A DNA stretch of 36,459 nucleotides from Parasitella parasitica (taxonomy: Eukaryota; Mucoromycota; Mucoromycetes; Mucorales; Mucoraceae). The translations under genes were made by a program, and so were the position numbers. Where the stretch lies: assembly GCA_025201805.1 (NCBI GenBank), contig MU619290.1, positions 154,635-191,093 on the forward strand, written 5' to 3'. The notes below the pieces were generated by a model. That model was given only the letters and a program-made list of their open reading frames with translations. It had not been told where the DNA came from and made no database searches. Below are positions 13,247 to 23,717 of the stretch, one piece after another (within the stretch, counting starts at the first letter, position 1; each line of letters starts with the position of its first letter).

Positions 13247-14323
13247 TTAAGCGAGAGTTGTTGCAGGTGCAGTTTCAGCAACAGTAACAGCAGGAGCAGC
13301 AGCTGGAGTTTCTGAAGCATGTGCTTCCCTTTTGGTATATTGATCCTTCTTCTTATTGATAGTGGTAGTGGCACTATGGACCAATTTAGTAATGCGTCGT
13401 ACCAATGGTGAGGTACTATTAGTATTTCCTTCAGTAGTAGCAGCAGCAGTAGTGTTGGTAGCAGCTGTATAAATATTGCAAAAAGGAGTTAACATATCGT
13501 GATTCAAGTAACGTTACACTATTATTTTTACCATCAACTTCAGGAGTTGCAGTCGTATTGAGTGATTCATTATGAGCCTCAGGTGATGATTTCTTTGCGA
13601 ATTCCTTCTTTTTCTGAACAAAGTAATTTGCAAGTAACGTGCTGTTGCGTTTGAGCTGGTCAATGATAGGGTTGGTGTCATTGTTATTTGTTGTCGTGGT
13701 TGATCTAACATCATCTTTAGGAGGAGGTACGGGTGGTGCAGTTTCGTCACTAGTCGATGCCTCAGCTAAAAATGCGTTAGAACAGAGAATAAATCAAAGA
13801 AAATCATAATCTTACCAGGTGCTGTGTGTGCTGAAGCAGGTTTAGCGAATCCCTAAGTACATGTGTAGATGGTGGATCAATAAACGTCTAATATAGCTTT
13901 GTTTATATCTATTACCTTGACTCGAGCTAACAAATCCTTGAAGGCCAAGTTCGAAGCTCCCACCTTTTTATCTTGTGTATTTGCCTCAGGTATGACCACC
14001 GGTTCAGAAGTAGTTGCAGCAGCAGCAGCAGTTTCAGCAGCTGCGTCAGCAGTGGGCTTGGCAGCTTTTTTCTCGTTAATAACTTTGTTTGCCTCTGAAA
14101 CAGCGACGGTTACTGTATGTTTAGCTTTGTTATATACAGAGCTTAAACGCTGAATGGGAGTAATTTTGGGACCTGTTGCGTTTACACCAGTGGCAGTGGC
14201 AGCTGTCGTTGCAGTAACAGGTGTAGTTTCATTGACAGTATCTTTTGGAGGCACTTCAGGAACAGGAGCAGCAGCAACAGTATCGGCAGCAGGGGTAATA
14301 GTAGTATCAACAGGATCAGACAT
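13247..14323 (-). CDS. Ala/Thr-rich hypothetical protein
   Basis: Four predicted exons, 14323-13916, 13852-13816 (only 37 bp), 13765-13532 and 13464-13247, give 298 residues. The start MSDPVDTT lies just after an A-tract; an upstream ATG at 14410 would add a Phe-rich stretch that looks like 5' UTR. The protein is low complexity, rich in Ala, Thr, Pro and Lys. It has short more regular pieces (LSSVYNKAKHTVTVAVSEANKVI; LAFKDLLARVKGFAKP; LLANYFVQKKKEFAKK; LVRRITKLVHSATTTI) that could form amphipathic helices. There is no signal peptide, membrane segment or catalytic motif. The donor of the third intron is ambiguous: a GTGTAA nearby keeps the same phase. The family is not recognised; good splice phase and composition support a real gene. 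Confidence 0.6.
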
Positions 14324-15242
14324 TTTTTTTTTGTATATGATAAAAAGAAGACGAAAGAAAGGCCAAGTAAATGATGGCAAAAAAGAAGGCCATTTTATAC
14401 ATACTTGCACATTTTAGACATCTTGTGATACATTTGTCACGTAAACAGCCAAGCAAGGTGCATGATCATTCTCTCTATGATGTTTTGTGAGGCACATGTA
14501 TCATAATGAATATATAGTAAAGATAAGGGATCATCACAGTATAGAAAATGTTTAAAATTGGCACAATAAATGCTCAAGCATTATTTTTACATAAGGAACT
14601 ATGCTTGCCCATTATTTTTTTTTTACTTACATGGCCAAACATGAAAAGGAGCCCCGCTTGATGCCTCGACCCGATTCAACACATGCTGTAGGATGCAGAG
14701 TTTTATTGTACCTGTTAATATCTGGTAGAAGATTCCTATTCCGATTTCGATCCTCAAACTGTGAAAGACACAACTCAAATAACAGAGATCAGGTGTATGT
14801 GAACTCTTCATTCTATGGAGGTTCTGATAATGGCTCTGGCATTGTCAATGGGAAAAATAGCAGGACGCTTTTTGTTCCAGTTCACCATGAGGACACGCCT
14901 ATGCTTACTGATCCAGCTTATGATGATTTCAACAAATCTGAAGAAGTGAACTTTCGTTTTGATGAGGTTAATAAATTGCCCAAACGTCTGGGTTGCCACT
15001 CCGCCTAACTAAAGACAATGCACCAGAGGTCGTCAGCCAGTTGATGTGCATTTTGAAAACTGCAAGCATCATATATTGAATTCCTATTAGAAACCAAAAT
15101 TTCAGAGAGTGCCTATATTGATATCAAGATTTTAGCATTCCCCCCACAGATGTACGCCTTCTAATTTTGCCAAGCATTGTGTATATAGCAAACTAAGGCT
15201 GATTTATACTTATGTACAGTAAAATCGAGTTTATTATGTAGA
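14324..15242. other. Intergenic region upstream of the Ala/Thr-rich gene and downstream of the RGS gene
   Basis: The region holds the promoter of the minus-strand Ala/Thr-rich gene (a poly-A/T tract lies just upstream of its start) and the 3' flank of the RGS gene. The only long open frame is at 14601-15008, listed separately. Confidence 0.4.
14601..15008 (+). CDS. Uncertain ORF, 135 codons, possibly a decayed fragment
   Basis: An uninterrupted frame of 135 codons. The C-terminal half looks protein-like (FVPVHHEDTPMLTDPAYDDF, NFRFDEVNKLPKRLG), while the N-terminal half is irregular and Arg/Phe-rich. I recognise no family. There is no clear splice site extending it and no neighbouring promoter cue. 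It could be an orphan, an exon of an unannotated gene, or the remains of a mobile element. Confidence 0.25.
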   Translation: MLAHYFFFTYMAKHEKEPRLMPRPDSTHAVGCRVLLYLLISGRRFLFRFRSSNCERHNSNNRDQVYVNSSFYGGSDNGSGIVNGKNSRTLFVPVHHEDTPMLTDPAYDDFNKSEEVNFRFDEVNKLPKRLGCHSA

Positions 15243-17135
15243 TCAATCTACTAAAGACGACGCAGTGGCATACATTTCCACAAGTTTGGGATATACACTG
15301 TTGAATATATTCCAGCACACTTCGACACGAGCTGGCTCAAACATGGAAAAATTCAGCTCAGCAGGTGAATTCGCAGCTGTATGATGATTAGCATGAATAT
15401 TATCTAGCCTAGATTTCTCGGCTGTCGGGTCCAAATCCTCATCATCTTCATCTTCATCGTTCAGATAAAAAGAGTTCGTATTTGCATAAGCTGTGATGGT
15501 TCCTGGTTTTGGCCGTAGATTTGGACGGTTCTGGTATAGTGCAGCGAATGCATTGTCTATTGTATGTCTTGCTCTGAATGAAATGTTTATTTGTATGGGC
15601 GCATCTTCTTTAATGAAATCTTCATACAATCGGATGAAATCAGGATAGAGTTTGTATGGAATAGGGATAGCCATGAACTTCTTCAAAGCAAGGTCCTTGT
15701 CAATGTCTTGCTTCTGATTTGCGCCTGTTTCGTGATTGGCGAAGGGTGTCGTGCTAGAAAGAATTTTAAATGGTAACGTAGGTGATTTTTTTGTAAGGGA
15801 GTTGATCCAATTCTTTGAGGTGCTACTGTGATTTATGTTATCGGCATGATGCGCGTACTCTCCTCTAAATTTCTCCTCTAGTTTCAAATACTTTTCGTAA
15901 AAGATGACATTTTCAGAGCTTAAATCACGGATAGCTAGATCTTGCAGCTGAACTACCATGTCCGGATCTGCCAACGTACGTTCCAAAGACTCCATCGATA
16001 ATTCAGGCAATATTGCCGCCGTAGTGATTGCTTCCTCGTTGTCAATACGTCTTATTGATTCGCAAGACAGGAACCTTACTATTTGAATAGAGAACTTTTT
16101 AAGCTTGTATTGGCACTGTGTCCAGTATTTGTTCTCTATTGGGATGTAACCTATAACTGGGAGCACCACAGAGAAGAAATGTGCTGTGGCAGTAAAAAAT
16201 ACTACCCAATTTGCAGGGCCAAATGATTTGCTAATATATATTTGCAGTTCTTTGTAGTTGTCGTAGATGTTAAAGATGTACCAGAAAAGATAAAGTATGA
16301 AGAATGGTATTCCAACCAAAGCATCTATGAAGACTTCAGTGCGAATGCCATGTGCGTCTGAATTATTCCGCAGATACCATATCATAAAAGGGACTAGGAC
16401 AAAGATAAAGAGAGCGTACAATCCTGCCAGTAAGCCCGAACCCCACTTCACATAGCAAGTGCCCAAAGATTGCATTGCCATTATCTCAGACGGCAGAGCG
16501 ACGACAAAGATTAAGAATATGGACAAGAGATAAAGGCAATACGGCAGCATGGTGCGATACTTTTGCTTATGAGTGCGCTTCAGATACCATTGATAATCGA
16601 CGTCGTTGATGCATGCCAGTCTATCAGCAGTTGACATGCGTAGATATCTGACCTTGAGTTGATTGAATCGAAACAAATAGTGTAAACGATAAGCTCGTAG
16701 TGTAAATGCATAAATCCATGTGTAGAATCCAAAAGCGACACCCCACAGCACTAATTGGCATCCCACATCGTTGTTGAATGATTGTGTCATAAACATGCTT
16801 GTGCTAAACACAAGATGGCCAAAAGCACCCAGAGTCGTTGCTGATACGGATCTCTTTTGAAGAGATTGCCGTTTCCTGAGTTTTCGTAGCTCTTTTGGGT
16901 TCAATTTATTGCTGTAGGTCACTGTTGTGCGCCCCGTAGCACAGTATATGAATAAAAAAGTTGTTGCTATCACAAAAATGGCATTAGAAATAGCAGTGCC
17001 TAGATATATTCGAGCCGCAATTCTCTTTTTTCGCTCGAAATAGCACGTTGATATTCCACTGATAGTTGTATTGTAGTGATCAACCAAGACTTTTTGATCT
17101 TGGCATTGGTATATGGGTTCTGTACAATAGTACAT
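15243..17135 (-). CDS. Seven-transmembrane protein with C-terminal RGS domain
   Basis: A single-exon frame; starting at the ATG at 17135 (MYYCTEPIYQ) it encodes 630 residues. An ATG at 17174 in the same frame would add 13 residues, and a TTTTTATAG just upstream could be a splice acceptor, so the true N-terminus is open. Seven hydrophobic spans are visible, starting near IYLGTAISNAIFVIATTFLF and ending with WVVFFTATAHFFSVVLPVIGY. The cytosolic part has RGS hallmarks: a first helix pair (LADPDMVVQLQDLAIRDLSSENVIFYEKYLKLEEKF shortened here to its key end, ENVIFYEKYL), IRLYEDFIKEDAPIQINIS, and a final helix with NIFNSVYPKLVEMY. Long insertions, one with a run of Asp/Glu, split the domain. RGS domains accelerate GTP hydrolysis by G-alpha; a receptor-RGS fusion recalls fungal GprK and plant RGS1. 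The ligand is unknown. Confidence 0.82.
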   Translation of the reverse strand: MYYCTEPIYQCQDQKVLVDHYNTTISGISTCYFERKKRIAARIYLGTAISNAIFVIATTFLFIYCATGRTTVTYSNKLNPKELRKLRKRQSLQKRSVSATTLGAFGHLVFSTSMFMTQSFNNDVGCQLVLWGVAFGFYTWIYAFTLRAYRLHYLFRFNQLKVRYLRMSTADRLACINDVDYQWYLKRTHKQKYRTMLPYCLYLLSIFLIFVVALPSEIMAMQSLGTCYVKWGSGLLAGLYALFIFVLVPFMIWYLRNNSDAHGIRTEVFIDALVGIPFFILYLFWYIFNIYDNYKELQIYISKSFGPANWVVFFTATAHFFSVVLPVIGYIPIENKYWTQCQYKLKKFSIQIVRFLSCESIRRIDNEEAITTAAILPELSMESLERTLADPDMVVQLQDLAIRDLSSENVIFYEKYLKLEEKFRGEYAHHADNINHSSTSKNWINSLTKKSPTLPFKILSSTTPFANHETGANQKQDIDKDLALKKFMAIPIPYKLYPDFIRLYEDFIKEDAPIQINISFRARHTIDNAFAALYQNRPNLRPKPGTITAYANTNSFYLNDEDEDDEDLDPTAEKSRLDNIHANHHTAANSPAELNFSMFEPARVEVCWNIFNSVYPKLVEMYATASSLVD

Positions 17136-17772
17136 TATGGAAGCCCTATAAAAAATAAAGATAAAGTTTGTCAATTTCTAGATCAAATGTCAAAGGATTT
17201 GCTCTACATTACTGATCGCTCTGTGTATATGTATATGTGTATAGTATATAATGGAAAAAGGTGCAAAAGAAATATCCCGATAAGTGAACAAGAACCCTTT
17301 TATGAAGGAGACACATAATTGGACAGCAAACTGTTATTGGAGGAATCTTTGTTGTTGATAACTGCTCTCACGGATTTTACTACTGCTCCAATAACTGTTT
17401 GATTTGGATGCTTATATAATTATTAAGTTTAGCTCATGCATTCTGGAAGGGAATCAAGTGGAAGCTGTGCATTTAATTCGTCGCGTTTAAATTAGGGCAT
17501 CCTCTTATCGAGATTTCTTTAAACTACCGTTTCTGACTATTCCCAGCTCCAGGTAGCTTTAGGATAAAACCAAAATGAACCTATTGGTACTTTGACGAAA
17601 CATCAACATGTTCCAAAATGAGACTTCAGTAACACTATTGTATCTCATGCGAAATTCAAGAGCAAAGTACTGGAAAAGCATTCCATATGTGACTCTTGGA
17701 AGTCGTAGTCATAATTACCAGACTGGATGAATTCAAGTACGTTTTAATCTTGTTCAATACTACTGAATAAAC
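17136..17772. promoter_or_regulatory. Divergent intergenic region (RGS gene / HAD gene)
   Basis: A 640-bp gap between two divergently oriented starts must contain both promoters. It is AT-rich and has no convincing ORF. I saw no specific operator or TATA element that I could defend. Confidence 0.4.
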
Positions 17773-18573
17773 ATGACAAAAATTACACATTGCATCTTTG
17801 ACATGGTATGTCAACTTATAAGCAGTCGAGACTACAGTCGAGTAACACTTTGTATGATTAGGATGGTCTTTTATTAGACACGGAGCGTGTTTATACTGAA
17901 GTGACTCAGCAGATATTAGATCAACATGCAAATGGCGACAGGTTCACTTGGGATGTCAAGAGTAGACTCATGGGTCTCTCTGGAAATGAGTCCGCCACTA
18001 TTGTTGTAGAGACATACAAGCTACCCATGTCTGTCGAAGTCTATTTGGAAACAACAGCTGTTATCCAAGAAGACCTATTTCCTCATGTCAAGTTGCTTTC
18101 TGGCGTTGAAAAGCTAGTTCGTCATCTGCATGCTCACAACATACCCATTGCAGTAGCAACCTCATCCACTCGCTCCAAATTCGAACTAAAGACATCTTTG
18201 CATAAAAAGTTTTTTGAATTGTTTGATGTTATTATATGTGGTGATGACAAGGAGATAAAAAATGCTAAACCTTCGCCTGATTTGTTTTTGGCAGCTCAAA
18301 AGCACTTTAAGAATCCACCCTCGGAAAACTGTCTGGTATTTGAAGATGCTATTAATGGTGTTCAAGCAGGTTTAAATGCAAAAATGAAGGTAAGAGGACC
18401 GCATAGTGTCATAGTGTGTTTAATAATAATTTGTAATTATTTAGGTTGTTTGGATTCCTGATGAAAATATCAAAAAGCTTACTGGTGACGAAAACCATGG
18501 TGCCACTTTGGTTATCAACTCTATGGCTGATTTTGTGCCTGAACAATTCTCATTACCAGCTTTTAAAGAATAA
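17773..18573 (+). CDS. HAD-superfamily phosphatase, pseudouridine-5'-phosphatase/GS1-like
   Basis: Exons 17773-17805, 17862-18389 and 18445-18573 (introns of 56 and 55 bp) encode 229 residues. The first exon supplies MTKITHCIFDM and the splice completes motif I, FDMDGLLLDTE, with the nucleophile and acid Asp residues. Motif II is AVATSST, motif III lies in KNAKPSPDLF, and motif IV is VFEDAINGVQAG. The cap region between I and II is helical. This pattern and length fit the HDHD1/GS1 subgroup, soluble Mg-dependent phosphatases acting on small phosphometabolites such as pseudouridine 5'-phosphate or sugar phosphates. Substrate cannot be decided by sequence alone; 2-deoxyglucose-6-phosphate or glycerol-3-phosphate phosphatase are alternatives. 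Confidence 0.88.
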
Positions 18574-21140
18574 ATATTATCATGCGGTACGCTGTGCATT
18601 CTGAATTTGGGTACTAGTCCAGAAATTGATACATTATTAATGAAAACCAATCAAATAGTTATATCATATTGTTGTGAGTGGGCATGTCCACAATAGGGTC
18701 ATGCGAGTAAGGCGTATAGCGCCAATAAACAAACAGTTAACACATATAAATATTCCAATGATTCATTATTAATAAACATCAGTTCTTTATCCCCTTGAAG
18801 TTAATTTTTCTAATACTGTATTTCCACTCTCAATTGGATAAATTTTTGAAAACGCTGGTCATATTTTCCAAAAAAATTGGCCCTTCTTCATTTTTATTAT
18901 TTGATATGCTTTCTCATTCTTATCTAGTAAATGGAAATTAAGTAACGATCAAATTTATTTTACCTGATAAAATGTATTCTAAATCTAAACGTGTTATTAG
19001 AAACGTGAATGTCATTTCTAATATAATTTTACTCGCGTGATTACTCCAACTGATGTAATAGTTATACACAAGAACAAACTGATGAAACATAGAAAACCAC
19101 TTTTCAACTTTGATTCTACTTTCTGCAAACCAAATGATCAACTAAAAACTTATTTGTGTGAGTATACAGCCGTATATATTGATTTGTCTAAACTGATTAT
19201 CATTTTTAGGCGACCAGGAAAAGCTCGATCTGTGTCAATATAGGGACAGAAAGCGTTTGGTATATGTAGTTTACCCGACCTAAAAAAAAGTCTTTTTGTT
19301 AGTACAGAAGATACATTTTGTTGTTTTTTCTCCACTCGATCAATGGACGACCAAACAAACATTCAGTTAAAATCTAAAGACACTGTTAAAAACCTAGAGG
19401 AGCATCCTACTACGCATTATCTGTTTTAGCTTTAAAAGTATGTCATCCAAAAATTTTTTTTATACAGTAAACTATGAAAAATCTGACATTTCGGCCTAAA
19501 TAACAAAATTTTGGTTTTTCTGTTTTATCGATTAAAATTCGCAATACAATTCGCTTTAATCTATGCACTTTATTATAAATATCACATATTTACTCATAAC
19601 TTGTGCTAAAATGACCGCAGAACCATGATCTAACTTGGAAAACTTAGTGTTAAATCACCTCTATCTGACAGCAACAGTTTTATTGATTTCTTTACTGATA
19701 TCTATAAAGTTATTATTAGTAGAAAACAGCTCCATACGTCGCCCAAAGTTGCCAGTGGCAAAAGTTTTTGAAATTCGAAGTTTTAAATATTCAAATTCCG
19801 TTTTTCAATGGGGTTTCACCTCATGTTGATTACTCTTTTATTATGTAAGAAATTAGCCTTTCTAAAAAGTATATCTTTTGACAGTTATAACAAAAGGAGC
19901 GTTTTAGAAGGAAATCGGATATAATGAAGCTAAAAAATTTATGGTTAAGAAGCTGCCCTCTCGTTATACAAAATTATTTCTATTGGAACACTTGTCATTG
20001 CCGCTAAACGTTAAGGTTGTTACGCAATACCATTAATGATGTCGAGGGTAAGCAATGTGGTTTGAGCATTACCTGTTTGTTATATGTGGAAGTTATCTCG
20101 GAGAAATCATAAATGATTATTTACGAGAATTGGCCTTGGGAATAACAAGGGATTTATATTTATTTTACGTTATGGCTTAATCTCAAGGTTTAGACATGTT
20201 TCAAGAATAAACTTATTGGTTGATTGTTTTCAGTTATTCAGTATCTCAATGAAACAGTGTTGAATAACCTTGTCGTAAAACTCTTTTTATGATTATTGTT
20301 TATCATCAATCCCGAAACTAGATGCCAAATAAATATAAACACGTCTGAAGAATATCAGATCATGGAATATATTTGAGATGGAACTATATCTTCTATGGAT
20401 ATGACTATTGTATCCATATGATGATTAAACTATTTATTCTTGTCTCCATATAACGGTTGTATATAGTGAAAATCAGAGGAAACACTAAGATAAAATACTT
20501 TTAAGATGTTGTTTTATTTTATGTTTTGATGAGGATCCTCTCATGGCTATGAATAAACTATCGCTACTTAGACTAAATGTGAAATGTAAAAGATAAAGAA
20601 ATCTACCATGATGGTGTGATGTATGATTGATCAATAAACCTGATAGAAAGATTGAAAGTAGATGTTGATGAAGATAGAAATTGACAGCTACAACATTAAT
20701 TAGTGTATTGTAGATATAAAAAATTTATGGACTTGTTTATAGGCAAGATCTTTAGGAATATACCTTTAGGTAACTGAAATCTTTATTAAAGTTTATATCA
20801 CAAAATTGACATTAAAGTTGTACAATCAAGCGGATAAACCAATGTACAAATCCTGTTCTACGACACATATGTCATATCTAGCTTAGTTATAATGTACGGA
20901 TTATGATATTAATTGTTGGTAAATCTTTTACATGGTCTGCTAAGCAGCCTTTTTGTGATGCAGATGTCAGCATTGAGCAAAATTATTAACTGACTTGGTA
21001 GTAGGGTTACAGTCATAAACATTCACTACCCCCTTTATTATGTAATATTAAAACCTTCAAGACATCCTCGCACAAAAAAATGCAAAAGCGGAACATTTAT
21101 TCGGTTCAGCAACTCTTTTCAGTCTTTTGTTTTGGTAACC
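18574..21140. other. 2.5-kb AT-rich gene-poor region
   Basis: Very AT-rich, with frequent stops in all frames and no intact gene. Only the stretch around 19635-20040 reads like decayed protein sequence (separate entry). No tRNA, satellite array or element termini could be supported. Confidence 0.45.
19635..20040 (+). pseudogene. Possible decayed membrane-anchored protein gene
   Basis: The first part reads as a short segment followed by a hydrophobic helix (LYLTATVLLISLLISIKLLL) and a basic, Pro-containing stretch (RRPKLPVAKVFEIRSFKYS), then stops. After more stops, 19885-20035 reads EIGYNEAKKFMVKKLPSRY and TKLFLLEHLSLPLNVKVVTQYH before a double stop and a GTAAG. This is far more protein-like than the surroundings. 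A membrane anchor followed by such a segment would suit a microsomal enzyme, perhaps a cytochrome P450, but no haem-binding or oxygen-binding motif is present. Family undetermined. Confidence 0.25.
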
Positions 21141-21503
21141 ATGTCTCATCATCCAAGTTACGCAATGGCTGCATTATGTACAGCAGGGTGAGAAACAGCG
21201 AAACATCTTTTGGGTCTGTAATTACTAATATGCTATAGTGGCATTGCAGGATACGCACGCTCCCGCTCAATTCCTTCCTTAGTCGCCGGTGTAGGTATCG
21301 GGTCCATGTATAGCGTGGCTAGTTATTTGATCAAAGAGAATAGATACTACGGACATGAAACTGGCGTTGCAGCATCTGCTATTTTGGCGATTAGTATGGT
21401 ACCAAAAGCAATGCGAACTAGAAGACCATTTCCCGTTACATTAGCTGTATGCTCAGTTGCCACTGGCGCATATTATACCAAAAAGATCATGGAATATTGG
21501 TAA
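21141..21503 (+). CDS. TMEM14 family small membrane protein
   Basis: Exons 21141-21187 and 21239-21503 (intron of 51 bp) encode 103 residues, the usual size for the family. The sequence has the Gly-rich, repeated-helix character of TMEM14/UPF0136: YAMAALCTAGGIAGYARSRS, SLVAGVGIGSMYSVASYLI, then TGVAASAILAISMV and RPFPVTLAVCSVATGAYY, ending KKIMEYW. Four short hydrophobic helices are expected. Human TMEM14 proteins are in mitochondrial membranes and TMEM14C has been linked to porphyrin transport; fungal function is less clear. It ends 131 bp before the EH-domain gene on the same strand. Confidence 0.9.
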
Positions 21504-21634
21504 CAATGCACGTGCTGTGCAGAATTCACACTTTGTTAATGGTTTAAATAATAAATCCCTTTTTTTGTCTGTATTACTTTTTTTTTCTTCCAATTCTATA
21601 ACCTGCCTTGAAAAAGTTTTAACATAAATTTAAG

Positions 21635-23658
21635 ATGAAAGGTAAATCAATTGCTTTGTAAACGGAGTCAGGCGTTTTAAAAGTTTGATTTTTTAGGTTT
21701 ACATGCGCAAGACAGATCAATATATCGAAAATTGTTTTCGATAGCAGATGTAGAGAAGAAGAGCTTCCTTATGAAAAAAGAAGCAATTTTATTCTTTTCA
21801 AACACTGGTGTCCCCGAAACATTCTTAGAAGCGGTAATTATCTGATATTTCATGTCAAAACAAAGATCTTCGTGATAATCACAACGATGCCCACTAGATT
21901 TGGATAATGGCTGATCGAGACCAAAAAGACTATATAGCAGAGACAGAATTTTACGTGGCTCTCAAGCTGATTGCGTGCGCTCAAAACGGTACGGAATCGA
22001 ATGATGACATTCTTTCAACACAAGGTATGCATGCAAAATAAAAATAAAGAATTATGAACCAATTTCAAGTAGATTAAAACCACAGAATACAGTTCCTGTA
22101 CCTCATTTCAAAGGCATCACACTTGGAACACAGCCCACTATGGAAATTGCATCAATCAATGCCAACGAACGAGAAGCCTACATAGGGGTTTTTCATTCGT
22201 GCAACCCTATCGATGGTTTACTGAATAGTAAGGTTTTATCTTAGTCGAGCCACTCAATCCCTATGTAACATCCCCGTATAGGTGAGCAAGCTTCTGAAAT
22301 ATTTAAAAAGTCAAACCTACCATCAGAAAGATTAGCAGAGATATGGGCACTTGCAAACACGCGAAACTCAGGCACATTGAATAAAACTGAATTCATCATT
22401 GCTATGCATTATATTTCTCGACTTATGAAGGATTTAGCCGGTGTACTACCTCCAACACTACCACCACAACTCTATGCAGAGGCATCTGGGCGTTTTGGCT
22501 CATCCATCTACAGACACAATACTACAGCAGTTAATAGGAGTCGGGCTAGTTCCACTGCATCTTTAGCAGGGTACACCACACCAATCATCAGTCATATGAT
22601 GACTACATCAGTCACTGCAAATGCTAATACAGCAACAGAAAATATTGTGCTTAGGTCAGAGGAAAAGGATCTATTTTTATCAGTTGGATATAGATGGATC
22701 AGGTTTTATTAATGCTGAGGAAGTAGTGTATTTCTTTAGCCATTCACAGCTACCAGACTCTGAGCTAGGTAGAATCTGGGAGATTGCAGACAGCCGCCGT
22801 ATTGGAAAGCTAGATTTGAATGATTTCTGTATTGCGATGCATTTGATCAATATGCGTAAACGAGGCGAAAGCATCGAAAAATGTGAGTGGTTCTTTTTTA
22901 ACATATAAAATGTTTTTAAAGTATTATCACTAATATCCAGATGAATCGAAAACAAGCCTTCAATCAACACCCCTCATTCAATATCAAACAGCATCACAAA
23001 CACAAGCAGATCTCAATATACGCTACGAACTAGAAAACCTGGTCATAGAGCTAAAACAGCAAGTAAATCACGAGTTTAAAAGGATCGCCGAATATCAAAG
23101 ACTACAAGAGTACACGTGGATATAATGGCACTTGAATCCAAGTGGGCGAAGGCTAAGCTAGCTGCTGAGAACGCAGCAAAAATGCTCAAGATTGAACAAA
23201 AGCAAAATAACGAGCTAACGGAAGTTTCGACCCTGGGATCCAGCTATTTATCCAAAGCACAGCCCATATATTCACCTAACACTGCAAATGCACTTGAGCT
23301 GACAAGAACGCCATCCTTATTTTCTGGGAACAGCTCGTTAATCTCACCTCGCAGTGATTTTGCTACAACATTTGATGCCTTTACGGGCTTCAAGGAAATA
23401 AACGCAGAGAGCAATAATCAACAACAAAGGACACAGCCGTTATCGCCTACCCAAAGCAAGGCAATATCGAAGTACGGGTTTGATATCACTGCATTTGATG
23501 TGCTGTCCATTGAAGACAGTAATGCATATCAAGAGCAAAAACCCTCTGTCAAAGATGATTTAGCAGCCTTGTTTGGTTCTTCAGCAACAGCGGCAGCTAC
23601 TATTGTTAAAAACAAAGATAATACCCCTACATTCGATAGCATTTTTTTGTCGTTTTGA
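21635..23658 (+). CDS. EH-domain endocytic protein (Eps15/Ede1-like), apparently frameshifted
   Basis: Predicted exons are 21635-21641 (a 7-bp first exon, ATGAAAG), 21697-21833, 21898-22024, 22093-22227, 22282-22882 and 22941-23658, about 574 residues. Three EH domains are seen: LHAQDRSIYRKLFSIAD...IWIMADRDQKDYI; NEREAYIGVFHSCNPIDGLL...EIWALANTRNSGTL; and FYQLDIDGSGFINAEEV...RIWEIADSRRIGKLDLNDF with an intact EF-hand loop. Coiled coil follows, then a Ser/Pro-rich tail ending in FDSIFLSF. EH domains bind NPF peptides in clathrin endocytosis adaptors. Two problems: one extra T in the T5 run at 22674-22678 breaks EH3, and near 23108 the frame changes again (or a 39-bp intron at 23062-23100 exists). 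This may be assembly error or real damage. The 3' end lies 59 bp from the convergent gene. Confidence 0.75.
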
Positions 23659-23717
23659 GCAAATGATCTATAATACAATGAGAGTAATACATATGGACAT
23701 GTCTTCATTAATTATTT

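Noticed and set aside
14154-14417. Plus-strand frame opposite the Ala/Thr-rich gene
   Set aside because: It is the antisense shadow of the low-complexity GCN/ACN codons of the minus-strand gene.
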